This document shows positions 1 to 8,512 of a stretch of 64,000 nt of DNA, piece after piece. Location of the stretch: contig CAIYMO010000049.1 of NCBI GenBank assembly GCA_903927345.1, positions 1 through 64,000 of the forward strand, in the 5' to 3' direction. Below the pieces are notes generated by a model, which was not told the DNA's origin, searched no databases, and saw nothing but the letters and a program-made list of their open reading frames with translations. The DNA comes from an uncultured Armatimonadota bacterium. Lineage in GTDB: Bacteria; Armatimonadota; Fimbriimonadia; Fimbriimonadales; Fimbriimonadaceae. Numbering within the stretch: the stretch's first letter is position 1; each line of letters opens with the position of its first letter. A program made the translations under genes and the position numbers.

Positions 1-16
1 CCGCGTAGGGCACGGG

Positions 17-72
17 TCCCAAAGTCGGATGGAAGGCGTAGCAAACGCGGAGGCTTCCATCCGACTTTGGGA
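17..72. repeat. Perfect 19-bp inverted repeat (hairpin)
   Basis: The arms at 17-35 and 54-72 are perfect reverse complements, beginning TCCCAAAGTCGG on the left, with an 18-nt loop. No T-run follows on either strand, so it is not a standard intrinsic terminator. It could be a dispersed palindromic repeat or the 3' hairpin of a gene left of the window. Confidence 0.8.
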
Positions 73-124
73 GGGGATTGGCCTTGGGCTCGCGCGGAGG
101 TTGCACCCCAAAATTGCGGATAAT

Positions 125-994
125 ATGAACACGATGAAGCAACACGCACGAAGCCTGGTAGCCAGTCTCTGCGTGGGGTTACTACTGAATGCCCAAACGG
201 CGACTCCAGCCGTGCGACAAGACGAGCCAGTCTCTCCGTTCGTCACCTTGTCCCTCAGCGAGCTCTGCGGCGAAAAGTGGTCGACGGAATTCAAGTCCCT
301 TGCTCCAGAATCAAAGAACGAAACAATATCGCAAGTCCAGTCCAAACGAAAGACTGACCGTCGAGAGGCGCTTGTCCACCTCATCGGGCTACTCAGCCGA
401 GAACTAACTCGGAGCGAGCTGACGCGGTTGCTAACCATTGAGTGCGTGTTCCATGCTGACGAACGCGTCATCGAAGCCCTCGTCAAGGCGGGTGCGGTGC
501 CCGATGAAAACTGCTTTCAGATCATTTGCTTTAACAGAGAAGGGGGCTACCGGGCTCTGATCACTCTTTCACAGCAGCTTGATCTAACCTATGCAATCAC
601 TTCGCCAAGCTCGAATTTTGTCCAATACGCCGCCCTCCGGCATAACGTTGATGTCTTAAAACTCATGATTCAGCTCGGTGGCGATCCGTTCAGGAGATGC
701 AACCTCTATATCTCTGGTGGTTGCCTCGGCTCTGTGTTGAAAGGCGTTGATGCCGCCGAAGCTGCGGCGTATCTCGAGCACGCAGAGGTCGACGATGCTG
801 ACGAGGTCCTGGAATACCTGATCCAAAACTACTCCAACGATCCTCGATTCCCATCCCGCAAGAAACTCCTCACCATCGCAAAGGATCGCAAAAAGGTCAT
901 TGCCGACGAGGGCTGGCGCACTCGAGATACCTACGAATACTTCCTCGAGTGGTTGTCGAAAGTAGAATTCAAATCGCCAAACGGGAGTAAGTAG
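125..994 (+). CDS. Exported ankyrin-like hypothetical protein (289 aa)
   Basis: I chose the ATG at 125 (a second in-frame ATG lies at 134) because the downstream sequence reads as a signal peptide (KQHARSLVASLCVGLLLNAQTA). A longer open frame back to 29 would run through the 17-72 hairpin and is less likely. The mature part has helix-turn-helix stretches such as RVIEALVKAGAVPDE and NVDVLKLMIQLGGDP that look like degenerate ankyrin repeats, suggesting a protein-binding role outside the cytoplasm. No catalytic motif is visible. It ends at a TAG that is followed, in the same frame, by more coding-like sequence leading into the next gene, so the two may once have been one gene. Confidence 0.65.
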   Translation: MNTMKQHARSLVASLCVGLLLNAQTATPAVRQDEPVSPFVTLSLSELCGEKWSTEFKSLAPESKNETISQVQSKRKTDRREALVHLIGLLSRELTRSELTRLLTIECVFHADERVIEALVKAGAVPDENCFQIICFNREGGYRALITLSQQLDLTYAITSPSSNFVQYAALRHNVDVLKLMIQLGGDPFRRCNLYISGGCLGSVLKGVDAAEAAAYLEHAEVDDADEVLEYLIQNYSNDPRFPSRKKLLTIAKDRKKVIADEGWRTRDTYEYFLEWLSKVEFKSPNGSK

Positions 995-1075
995 ATCGAA
1001 CCAGAACCAACACCTATCGATACCGATTTCGAAGCAAGAGTCGCCAAAGTCGACGCCCTCGCCCGCGTCGTCCGA

Positions 1076-1489
1076 ATGAACCCGAACGACCGCTCAAGCC
1101 AGACCATCGGCGATGAATATGCGAGGCTCGGCGCCAGCGCTGGCGATAAAGGTTACTACGACCGCTGCCACCAACTACTCGACCTCGCCCACAAGTACGG
1201 AGCCGGCCAAACCCTCCGCCCCTGGCACCATATCGCCCGCGCCAACTGCTTCGGAATGCAAGCCCGCCTCGTCGAAGACCCCGGAAAGCGATCAGTCCTC
1301 CGCCAACTCGCCCGCTTACAATACAAAGAAGCCGCCCGAATCAATCCCGCCCTCCCTGAACCCCAACAAGGAGAGAAGTGGCTGGACGATGAAATCGAGC
1401 GCGACCTCGCCGACCAGCAAGCTGCAACCGAAGAGCAAGCCGAGCAAACCGAAGCTACCGTAGCCGAAACGACTGAAGACCCAACCTAA
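1076..1489 (+). CDS. TPR-like hypothetical protein (137 aa), same frame as the gene before it
   Basis: The product has helical segments resembling tetratricopeptide repeats (YYDRCHQLLDLAHKYG, then RPWHHIARANCFGMQARL) and an acidic, Gln/Glu-rich tail. I do not recognise a family. The ATG at 1076 has no clear ribosome binding site. The 27 codons between the TAG at 992-994 and this ATG are open and read as plausible protein (DFEARVAKVDALARVVR), in the same frame as the ankyrin-like gene. It may therefore be a separate gene with a misjudged start, or the 3' part of a gene interrupted by a nonsense codon. Confidence 0.5.
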   Translation: MNPNDRSSQTIGDEYARLGASAGDKGYYDRCHQLLDLAHKYGAGQTLRPWHHIARANCFGMQARLVEDPGKRSVLRQLARLQYKEAARINPALPEPQQGEKWLDDEIERDLADQQAATEEQAEQTEATVAETTEDPT

Positions 1490-1558
1490 GGCCTGATCAA
1501 TCCGGTCTTAACAAAACTACGAAACCAATTCAGCCAAAGATCCGTCTGTCTCTAACCA

Positions 1559-1957
1559 ATGAACAACAAACTAGCCCTGATCGGACTTCCCTTCCTCGTC
1601 GCCAGCGCGATCGCCGTTCAACACAAGGCCAACGCCTTCACAGACGCGCACGACGGAAAAGAGGTCACCGTGAAGGTCGGTCAACCGTTTTCCATTACGT
1701 TGCCCACCAACCCGACCACCGGCTACTCGCTCTACCTACTCTCCGACGGTCAAGAACCCTGGAAACTCGACAGCCGACTCTACAAAACCAGCCCGAGTCC
1801 CAAAGGCACCGTCGGCGTAGGCGGACACGAAACCTTCAAGTTCACCGCCACCAAAACCGGAACCAGCCTAGTCGCAATCGTCGCCGCCAGACCCTTCGAG
1901 CTGAAAGCAAACCTTAGAGCCTCCCAGCCATTCACGCTAAGAGTCAACGTCAAGTAA
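1559..1957 (+). CDS. Chagasin-family (I42) cysteine protease inhibitor
   Basis: A 132-aa exported protein. Residues 1-26 look like a signal peptide (LALIGLPFLVASAIA core). The mature part carries the three chagasin loop motifs in order: NPTTGY at 51-56, GVGGHETFKF around 90-99, and ARPFE near 112. In characterised I42 proteins these loops plug the active site of papain-like cysteine proteases. The encoded protein probably protects periplasmic or surface proteins. It lies between the TPR-like gene and a reverse-strand hydrolase and shows no clear operon partner. Confidence 0.85.
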   Translation: MNNKLALIGLPFLVASAIAVQHKANAFTDAHDGKEVTVKVGQPFSITLPTNPTTGYSLYLLSDGQEPWKLDSRLYKTSPSPKGTVGVGGHETFKFTATKTGTSLVAIVAARPFELKANLRASQPFTLRVNVK

Positions 1958-1959
1958 CT

Positions 1960-2673
1960 CTACCGGCCCGGGTCGCCCGTCGGCGGAGGTGCCAGATCAT
2001 CGCTCCGCCGACGACCCAAGGCTCGGGTCAATATCGGACGTAGCCCGTCCGCCCAAACCTGGTAGCCCGCCACCGAAGGATGTAACCCGTCCGGGAACAT
2101 CGACTTCATATCGGTGAACCCACGGTTCACATCGAGAAACGTCGCCTTAGACTGCCGAGCCACCCGCTGGTAGCGCTCATTGACGCTAGGCACCATAGCG
2201 CCGCTCGCATCGGTCCGAGGAAAGATCGCCGTCAAAACCAGCTTCGCCTTCGGAGCCTTCGAACGACACTCGCTCAGAATCGCGCCCACCCGCTGACCCA
2301 TAACATCAGCGGCATCCGACCGACCGACCATCGAAGGCAAATCATTAGTGCCGATCAAAACAACGATGACCTTAGGCTGAACGCCATCGAGCTCGCCATT
2401 GCGAACCCGCCAAAGCGCATTGAGAGTGGTATCACCACCCCACCCAAAGTCGCCCGCGTTCCAACCCCAAAAGTTGGACTTCCAATGAGAGTAGAGATTG
2501 GCGTACTGAGCATCCGAACAACCCCACCGCCGGGTGATCGAGTCGCCCAGAAAGTAGAGGTCAATCCGACCGGACTTCGCCTTAGCAAGCAACTGCTGAT
2601 GAGCCACCTGCGACTTCCGATCCAGTCGCTCCACCGCCTGAACCGGCGGTGGAACTTGCAAAGCGAAGATCAC
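1960..2673 (-). CDS. SGNH/GDSL-type esterase/lipase
   Basis: A 237-aa SGNH hydrolase. The GDS nucleophile block is FLGDSITRRWG, the Gly block is GWNAGDFGWGGDTT, the Asn block is GTNDLP, and the Asp/His block is DGLHPS, all in the usual order. The PAF-acetylhydrolase-like subgroup de-esterifies lipids or carbohydrates. The start is GTG, overlapping the TGA of the upstream 5'-nucleotidase gene (GTGA), which implies translational coupling. The N-terminus is short and hydrophobic, so export is possible but uncertain. Confidence 0.85.
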   Translation of the reverse strand: MIFALQVPPPVQAVERLDRKSQVAHQQLLAKAKSGRIDLYFLGDSITRRWGCSDAQYANLYSHWKSNFWGWNAGDFGWGGDTTLNALWRVRNGELDGVQPKVIVVLIGTNDLPSMVGRSDAADVMGQRVGAILSECRSKAPKAKLVLTAIFPRTDASGAMVPSVNERYQRVARQSKATFLDVNRGFTDMKSMFPDGLHPSVAGYQVWADGLRPILTRALGRRRSDDLAPPPTGDPGR

Positions 2674-4157
2674 TTCGAAACTCGAATCTCGTTCTGCTCG
2701 GGGATCGGTGAATTTGCCTTGAGGAACTCAACAAATGCATCCAGGTCGATCAAACCAGTATCGGTCTTCTTCGCATCCTTCAAGGTAGCCAAGCCATCTC
2801 CGCCACCCGCCATAAAGTTGTTCACAGTCACCTTATACAGCTTCGCCGGATCAATTGGCTCACCGCCAATCTTGATGTCGCGAACGCCGCCACCCGCCAA
2901 AGCAAAGGTGAATCCCTTAGAAGGAATCAAGTTGCCCTTGCTATCATTCAGCAACTTCGAGACCTGCTCGCCAGTCATCTCAGCAACAACCAAAGTGTTG
3001 CGGAAAGGACAAATCGCATTGGCCGCACCGTAAGTGATCTTGCCCGCCTCAAGGTTAGCTCGAACCCCACCCGGATTCATCAGCGCCGCAACCGCACCGA
3101 GCTTCTCAGTCGCCATGAGATAAGAATCAGCAACCAGGTAGCCAACCTTCGTTCGGTCGGTCAAAGCAACCGACGAGGTACCGACCTGAGTGTTACCCAT
3201 CGCCTCGATCGGCTTTCGGAACGCATCAACGAGTGCAGCAATTTCTGGATCTTCTGGAATCGATTGATCAACAACAATCGGGGTCGCCTCAGCAATCTTA
3301 GAAAGGCGTCCCGCCGCATCAAACTCCAGCTTGAGTTTGCCCATGACCTTTCCCCACTCCCAAGCCTGGAAGATCGGCACCGAAACTCCCTTGGAGTCTT
3401 TCACCAAAGTCGGGAAGCCACCCATCGCTGGTCGCCAACCATCCAGAGCCGGCGTGCCAAGAGGCGTATGGCTATGACCACCGATGATCAAGTCAACGTC
3501 GCGCAGACCCTTTGCCAGGAGCTGATCAAAGTCGTAGCCGATGTGGGACATAACAATGATCTTATTGACACCTTGCTTCGTCAACTGATCAACCGCAGTC
3601 TGAGTGCTTTCAATATGGGGACCAGCTTTCAGAGCAGTTCCCAAAGTTGTGAGGTTAGGAAGGTCATCGGTGATGACTCCAACGATCCCTACCTTCTGAC
3701 CACCAACGTTAATCACCGTGGACGGTTTGATCCAAGGCCGAAGGCTCGGGTAGGCAGTCATATCCAAGTTGCAACCGAGCAACGGGAACTTCGCGCGCTT
3801 GGCGTACTCAACGAGAGCAAGATCACCTCGATCAAACTCGTGGTTCCCAATGGTCTGCGCCTGATAGCCCAATGCATTGAGGATCGTGAGGTCAGCAAGA
3901 CCATCATAAAGATTAAAGTAAAGAGTTCCTTGGAACACATCGCCAGCGTTGAGCAAAAGAACGTTTTTCTCCTTCTGTCGCGTCTGCTTGATGATGGTCG
4001 CGTGGCGCGCATAACCACCGTAAGTCTTCCCTTTGATCGCCGTCGGCTCGATATGAGCATGAAGATCATTGGTATGGAGAACGGTGAGTGTTAAGGGTTT
4101 CTGAGCAACAGCGACGGTTGCCGACAAAAGTCCAAGCAGAATTGCGGTTGAGCGCAT
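2670..4157 (-). CDS. Periplasmic 5'-nucleotidase / UshA-type metallophosphatase
   Basis: A 495-aa protein with a signal peptide (MRSTAILLGLLSATVAVAQ). The N-terminal calcineurin-like metallophosphatase domain shows the metal ligands in HTNDLHAH (D31, H33), GDVFQGT (D73) and GNHEFD (N105, H106). The C-terminal half matches the 5'-nucleotidase substrate-binding domain (LVADSYLMATEKLGAVAALMNPGGVRANL). Family members hydrolyse extracellular nucleotides to nucleosides plus phosphate. It is transcribed leftwards with the SGNH hydrolase and diverges from the outer-membrane barrel gene across only about 36 bp. Confidence 0.9.
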   Translation of the reverse strand: MRSTAILLGLLSATVAVAQKPLTLTVLHTNDLHAHIEPTAIKGKTYGGYARHATIIKQTRQKEKNVLLLNAGDVFQGTLYFNLYDGLADLTILNALGYQAQTIGNHEFDRGDLALVEYAKRAKFPLLGCNLDMTAYPSLRPWIKPSTVINVGGQKVGIVGVITDDLPNLTTLGTALKAGPHIESTQTAVDQLTKQGVNKIIVMSHIGYDFDQLLAKGLRDVDLIIGGHSHTPLGTPALDGWRPAMGGFPTLVKDSKGVSVPIFQAWEWGKVMGKLKLEFDAAGRLSKIAEATPIVVDQSIPEDPEIAALVDAFRKPIEAMGNTQVGTSSVALTDRTKVGYLVADSYLMATEKLGAVAALMNPGGVRANLEAGKITYGAANAICPFRNTLVVAEMTGEQVSKLLNDSKGNLIPSKGFTFALAGGGVRDIKIGGEPIDPAKLYKVTVNNFMAGGGDGLATLKDAKKTDTGLIDLDAFVEFLKANSPIPEQNEIRVSK

Positions 4158-4193
4158 GCTCCTAGTGTATCCGAGGCGGGTAGAACCTTACGA

Positions 4194-4964
4194 ATGTTCA
4201 GGCGATTGTTCGGTCTTGGAATGTTGGCGTTATCGGGCTCGGCAATCGGGCAGGTCCAAGGCTGGTCAGGGCAGCTCAATCTAAACCTAAGCGCAACCCA
4301 GTCAACCCTCAACGCGTCCTCGGCATTCGTCAACTTACGAGCGGTGAACAAGTTGAAGATGGGCAACCAGCTTGAGTATTCACTCTTTTACGGACTGAGC
4401 AAACAGACAAACGCGACCACGGGGAATCTGGATACTACCGAGGATCGTTGGAGCATCGGCGCCCACTACGACACGCCTTCAAGCCGACGCAAATTTGGCT
4501 TCATCGACCAGCGATTCGACCGAAACGTCGTGGTCCAACTTGGCTCTCGCTCTGTAACCACAATTGGCTATGGCTACTTCGCCATCCGCACTGAAAACCC
4601 GTACAAGACGGGCCGTGTCGACACAGTTGGTGACGCCGAGTGGAAGATCACAGCAGGTTTGAGCTACCTCACAGAAACATATCTTAACGACCTAGGCTCG
4701 CGAAACGCACCCGGTTTGCAGTTTGCTTCATCTTTCCGAAAGGTTTTCAAGAAAGGTGTCTCTGTGAACCACTATGCTGAGTTCTACCCTGCCTTCGACC
4801 GGTTCGACGACTTCCTCGTGGTGAGCAACCTAAACGTCGGCATTCCGATCTCACAACGAATCTCTTTAGCGGTTGCCTGGATTGCAGATTACGACGCAAC
4901 GCCCGCACCGGGAGCCAGAAAGGACAACTCCCGCTATGCCCTCACTCTGGGCTACAGGTTTTAG
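4194..4964 (+). CDS. DUF481-like outer-membrane beta-barrel protein
   Basis: A 256-aa protein with a signal peptide (residues 1-20, ending SAIGQ). The rest is alternating amphipathic strands such as LEYSLFYGLSKQTN, RWSIGAHYDT and WKITAGLSYLTET. The C-terminus reads YALTLGYRF, ending in Phe as expected for BAM-inserted barrels. The pattern resembles the DUF481 (YdiY-like) family, whose function is unknown. Its presence argues for a two-membrane envelope. Confidence 0.75.
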   Translation: MFRRLFGLGMLALSGSAIGQVQGWSGQLNLNLSATQSTLNASSAFVNLRAVNKLKMGNQLEYSLFYGLSKQTNATTGNLDTTEDRWSIGAHYDTPSSRRKFGFIDQRFDRNVVVQLGSRSVTTIGYGYFAIRTENPYKTGRVDTVGDAEWKITAGLSYLTETYLNDLGSRNAPGLQFASSFRKVFKKGVSVNHYAEFYPAFDRFDDFLVVSNLNVGIPISQRISLAVAWIADYDATPAPGARKDNSRYALTLGYRF

Positions 4965-4968
4965 ACCC

Positions 4969-5505
4969 ATGGTCCCGCTCAGCAGCCCTCGGTTGATACT
5001 ACGAGCACTGCAAAACTCGGATGCCGAAGCTCTGTTGATGATGGATATGGATCCTAGAGTGACCGAGTTCTTGGGGCCAATGACGCCTTCGCTTGAAACA
5101 ACCCAGGAGTGGATTGCAAATTTGAATTCAACCTATCCCGAAGGGTTCAGCCGGGGGTTTTGGGCAGCCGAGCTTGATGGCGAGATTATCGGATGGTTTC
5201 ATCTCCGCCCCGCACGCGATACCGGAGAGACCGAACTCGGATACCGTCTTCGGCACAAGTTCTGGGGCATGGGCCTGGCAACAGAAGGCGCTAAGATTCT
5301 CATCGAACACGCGGCAGAGAGGGTGATCGCCCGAACGATGATCGGCAATACTCGCTCGAGGCGGGTGATGGAGAACGTGGGGATGCAACCCGTTCGAGAG
5401 TTTGAAGTTGCCGGAATCGGGGCGTGCATCGAATACGCCACAATTCCAGCACTCGAGAATCAGATTTTGCTTAGGGCGTCGTCTTCGACTTCGAATGTGC
5501 CGTAG
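4969..5505 (+). CDS. GNAT N-acetyltransferase, RimJ/RimL type
   Basis: The ATG at 4969 follows the barrel gene's stop by 4 bp; an in-frame extension further upstream is a shadow of that gene. The 178-aa product begins [18 protein letters not shown] and carries the acetyl-CoA region [27 protein letters not shown], followed by [16 protein letters not shown], the usual RimJ/RimL layout. The substrate is unknown. Its 3' end overlaps the convergent carB half-gene by 46 bp. Confidence 0.88.
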   Translation: MVPLSSPRLILRALQNSDAEALLMMDMDPRVTEFLGPMTPSLETTQEWIANLNSTYPEGFSRGFWAAELDGEIIGWFHLRPARDTGETELGYRLRHKFWGMGLATEGAKILIEHAAERVIARTMIGNTRSRRVMENVGMQPVREFEVAGIGACIEYATIPALENQILLRASSSTSNVP

Positions 5506-7112
5506 TAGTACGGCGTGTTCGATTCGAACTCTCCTGCGCAGGTGTCCACCATTTTAAAGACTGGCTGGACCTTCTGTCGTTCGATCTCCGCGGCGGCTCG
5601 CGAAGCGAACTCACCGTCTCCGTCCAGGAGGGAGCGAATCGAGGGCGACGAGAATCCTATCAGGAATGCTTCCGAAATCAGGGTCGCCAAATCCTCACCC
5701 GATTCGGATGCCTTGACGAGTCTTTGCTCGACCTCGACGAGCTTTTGAAGCTTTCGCAGGAACCACTTGTCCACCTTACAAATTTTGTTGACGCGATCAA
5801 GTGACCAGCCACGCCGAATGGCTTCGATGATCGCCCACATCCGGTCGTCCGTGGGCTGCTTAACGCTTGCTTCAAGGGTCTCGTCATCTTGGGCCTGATA
5901 CTTCTCGTGTCGAAGATCTTTCTGCTTGACTTCAAGTCCACGAATTGCCTTCATCATCGCGGCCTCAAAGGTTCGGTCGATCGCCATGACTTCTCCGGTC
6001 GCCTTCATCTGGGTGAACAGAGTGCGGTCTCCGGTTGCAAACTTGTCGAACGGGAATCGGGGAAGTTTCACCACGCAGTAGTCGAGCGCGGGTTCAAATG
6101 CGGCCTTCGTCGTGCCCGTGACCTGGTTGTCAATCTCGTCGAGAGTCTTTCCTACCGCAATCTTGGCGGCAACTCTCGCGATCGGATAGCCAGTCGCCTT
6201 CGATGCCAGCGCCGAGGAGCGGGAGACTCGCGGATTAACCTCAATAATGTAGTAATCAAAGGAGTGCGGATTGACGGCGAGCTGGACGTTGCATCCACCT
6301 TCAATACCAAGCGCTGAAATGATCTTCAGCGACGCCGTGCGGAGCATGTGATACTCAAGGTCGCTGAGCGTCTGAGAAGGTGCAACAACGATCGAGTCTC
6401 CGGTATGGACACCCATCGGGTCAAAATTCTCCATGTTACAAACCGTGATGACGGTGCCGTTGGAGTCACGCATGACTTCATACTCAACTTCCTTCCAGCC
6501 CAGAAGAGAGCGTTCGACCATGATCTGGCTTCGCATCGACAGTTTGAGCCCCTTGCGCCCTGTCTCCATCAGCTCTTCGCGAGTGTTGGCAATTCCGCCT
6601 CCAGTGCCGCCAAGCGTATAAGCGGGTCGGATGATGCATGGGTAAGGAACAACATCCAGGATGGCCTCAAGCTCAGCATCAGTTCCAACGATCCAAGACT
6701 CCGGAACGGGTTCCTTGATCTCTCTCATCAGGGAGCGGAAGGATTCGCGATCCTCGGCTTGCTTGATCGCACTTAGAGGGGTTCCCAGGACTTTGACGTT
6801 GTACTTTTCGAGAACGCCTGCATCTTCCAGCTGAGTCGCGAGGTTAAGTCCAGTTTGTCCGCCGAGAGTCGGCAACAGCGCATCAGGCCGTTCTCGTTCG
6901 ATAATTCGGGTGCAGAAGTCGAGCGTCATCGGCTCAATGTAAAGGGCATCCGCTACACCTGGATCCGTCATGATCGTGGCTGGGTTTGAGTTCAGAAGAA
7001 CGACCGAGTGGCCTTCTTCGCGGAGGCTTTTGCAAGCCTGGGTCCCTGCGTAATCAAACTCCGCTGCTTGACCGATCACGATTGGTCCGGAGCCGATAAC
7101 AAGGACTTTCAT
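5460..7112 (-). CDS. carB: Carbamoyl-phosphate synthase large subunit, N-terminal half only (split carB)
   Basis: The 550-aa product matches the first half of CarB. It has the N-terminal Rossmann-like start ([21 protein letters not shown]), the ATP-grasp glycine loop [12 protein letters not shown], the metal-binding [21 protein letters not shown], and then the oligomerisation domain ending [13 protein letters not shown]. Full-length CarB is about 1070 aa; the second ATP-grasp domain (carbamate phosphorylation) and the allosteric domain are absent. The TGA lies just at the inter-half linker, and the sequence beyond it contains no CarB-like reading frame. Split CarB is known in Aquifex and methanogens. 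The partner half must be elsewhere if the enzyme works. Confidence 0.92.
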   Translation of the reverse strand: MKVLVIGSGPIVIGQAAEFDYAGTQACKSLREEGHSVVLLNSNPATIMTDPGVADALYIEPMTLDFCTRIIERERPDALLPTLGGQTGLNLATQLEDAGVLEKYNVKVLGTPLSAIKQAEDRESFRSLMREIKEPVPESWIVGTDAELEAILDVVPYPCIIRPAYTLGGTGGGIANTREELMETGRKGLKLSMRSQIMVERSLLGWKEVEYEVMRDSNGTVITVCNMENFDPMGVHTGDSIVVAPSQTLSDLEYHMLRTASLKIISALGIEGGCNVQLAVNPHSFDYYIIEVNPRVSRSSALASKATGYPIARVAAKIAVGKTLDEIDNQVTGTTKAAFEPALDYCVVKLPRFPFDKFATGDRTLFTQMKATGEVMAIDRTFEAAMMKAIRGLEVKQKDLRHEKYQAQDDETLEASVKQPTDDRMWAIIEAIRRGWSLDRVNKICKVDKWFLRKLQKLVEVEQRLVKASESGEDLATLISEAFLIGFSSPSIRSLLDGDGEFASRAAAEIERQKVQPVFKMVDTCAGEFESNTPYYYGTFEVEDDALSKI

Positions 7113-7153
7113 TAAAACAGTAGTTTACCGAGCCACGTATCATGACAAGCAAC

Positions 7154-7188
7154 GAAATCCCGCTCGCATCGTTTGCAAGCGGGATTTC
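7154..7188 (-). terminator. Intrinsic terminator after the pseudopilin-lipoprotein unit
   Basis: An 11-bp perfect stem (GAAATCCCGCT at 7154-7164, partner at 7178-7188) with a 13-nt loop. It lies 17 bp past the lipoprotein stop on the reverse strand and is followed by a moderately T-rich stretch. It separates this unit from carB. Confidence 0.6.
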
Positions 7189-7204
7189 TTGTTCTTTTCG
7201 TGAA

Positions 7205-7408
7205 TTATCTTCCGGCTTCGCCGTCAGCAGACGGTGCGGCAGTGCCCGTATCACGAGTTCCACGGTGAGGACGTTGCTTCATCGCTTCTTCGTACGAAAG
7301 AGCGGGCTCGGACGATTTCATCGCAGCCGATCCATCGTTCTTTTCGGTTGATCCTGAACAACCAACTAAAGCGAAGGCGAGCACGCCAACTGCAAAAATC
7401 AGCCTCAC
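7205..7408 (-). CDS. Small lipoprotein coupled to the pseudopilin gene (67 aa)
   Basis: A 67-residue product with a classic lipoprotein signal: hydrophobic residues 3-16 and lipobox LVGC with Cys17. The remainder is polar and probably disordered (EEAMKQRPHRGTRDTG). Its ATG overlaps the pseudopilin stop in an ATGA, so the two are probably co-translated. The function is unknown. The coupling suggests an accessory role for the pseudopilin, for example at the inner or outer membrane. Confidence 0.7.
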   Translation of the reverse strand: MRLIFAVGVLAFALVGCSGSTEKNDGSAAMKSSEPALSYEEAMKQRPHRGTRDTGTAAPSADGEAGR

Positions 7409-8382
7409 GGTACGAAGCAGTCCTTTGCCATCGACGTATTTCCGAACCCGTAGTTGTATTCGCTATCAGGTCGGAAGAAGCTCTGATAGAAGAAACCGGT
7501 TGCTCCTGCGCGGCATCGTAGCGGATCAGCGAGGTATCCACCGCCAGCGGAGGTCTTCTGATACTCATATCCGATAGCGTTGTAGTTACCAGTGTTGAAA
7601 CCTTGCTCAGGTTGTTTGTAGAATTTCGCCGAAGTATCGGTTCGAGCGATGATCATTCCATCACCCGATGTCCACGTGGTGTCGTTCGCTTCGGCGAAGG
7701 TGAACTCATAGGTGTCTTGGCGGGAGCCAGCACCAAAAGCCGAGCCAGCCTGTGGAGGTCCCCCGGCATTGAAGCGGCAAACGGGAGCAGGAGTCGCGGC
7801 AGAACCCACGACGTTGCATCGAAGCAACGGGTTCGTATACGCCCAGCCCTTGTAACCTTCTTTTCCGTTACCCCACGCGATCAAAGGACATCGTGAAGAT
7901 GAGGCAACTGCAGTAGCCGAGTAGAGGCTCAGCAATCCGTTCATGGACGCACTGAGAGCCGGCATTCCTGCGACTGGCGTGAGTCCGCTTCCGGAATACG
8001 TGTTCGTGAACGGCGAGGAGTTCAGTTCGAAGTTCTTGGTATACGGTGCAGTCGAGTTCAACCAGTGCACACCGTCGGTTTGCGCGGTAGCTTGGAACGG
8101 TGGTCGACCAGCTGGGACTACCGCAAGCGTGTAGCCTCCTGCGGGGCCCATGATCATCGTTCCGGTGACTTGGTCGATTGCGTATGCAGACGGATAGTTA
8201 TCGTCTGCATCTGCGGTGTAAATCATCAGCGACGTCGCAGCTTGCTTAGTGTTGCTGAGCACTTGAGTTTTCTTCGCTGCGGCCTTTGCTTGCGCAAAGA
8301 CGGGGAATAGGATTGCGGCGAGAATCGCGATAATCGCGATGACCACCAGCAACTCGATCAGAGTAAATGCCTTGGTTTTCAT
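7405..8382 (-). CDS. DUF1559-type pseudopilin (prepilin N-terminal methylation domain)
   Basis: A 325-aa protein starting [18 protein letters not shown], with the class III prepilin cleavage site preceding FTLIE and Glu at position 5 of the mature protein, then the [19 protein letters not shown] helix. The C-terminal globular part carries the DUF1559-like GYEYQKTSAGG and DSEYNYGFGNTSMAKDC segments. Such proteins are processed by a prepilin peptidase and may form secretion pseudopili; the precise role here is unknown. A TATAGT-like -10 element lies about 70 bp upstream on the reverse strand. The leader also holds the 10-bp palindrome CGAATATTCG at 8408-8417. Confidence 0.88.
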   Translation of the reverse strand: MKTKAFTLIELLVVIAIIAILAAILFPVFAQAKAAAKKTQVLSNTKQAATSLMIYTADADDNYPSAYAIDQVTGTMIMGPAGGYTLAVVPAGRPPFQATAQTDGVHWLNSTAPYTKNFELNSSPFTNTYSGSGLTPVAGMPALSASMNGLLSLYSATAVASSSRCPLIAWGNGKEGYKGWAYTNPLLRCNVVGSAATPAPVCRFNAGGPPQAGSAFGAGSRQDTYEFTFAEANDTTWTSGDGMIIARTDTSAKFYKQPEQGFNTGNYNAIGYEYQKTSAGGGYLADPLRCRAGATGFFYQSFFRPDSEYNYGFGNTSMAKDCFVP

Positions 8383-8512
8383 TGGGATGCCTGTATGGTC
8401 CTAAGACCGAATATTCGCTGGGTCCCACAAAAGCAAGACTCACGCCTACTATACAGAGGAATTGCCAGGATATGTTCTCAAAATCTGAGTTTCTTTGAAG
8501 AATAGTTTAACG

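Noticed and set aside
3264-4094. A 276-aa open frame on the plus strand within the 5'-nucleotidase gene
   Set aside because: It lies wholly antisense to a clear UshA-type gene and its translation has no domain pattern.
8408-8417. CGAATATTCG palindrome in the first pseudopilin leader as an operator
   Set aside because: It is a perfect 10-mer, but no regulator gene is adjacent and such a short palindrome is expected by chance.
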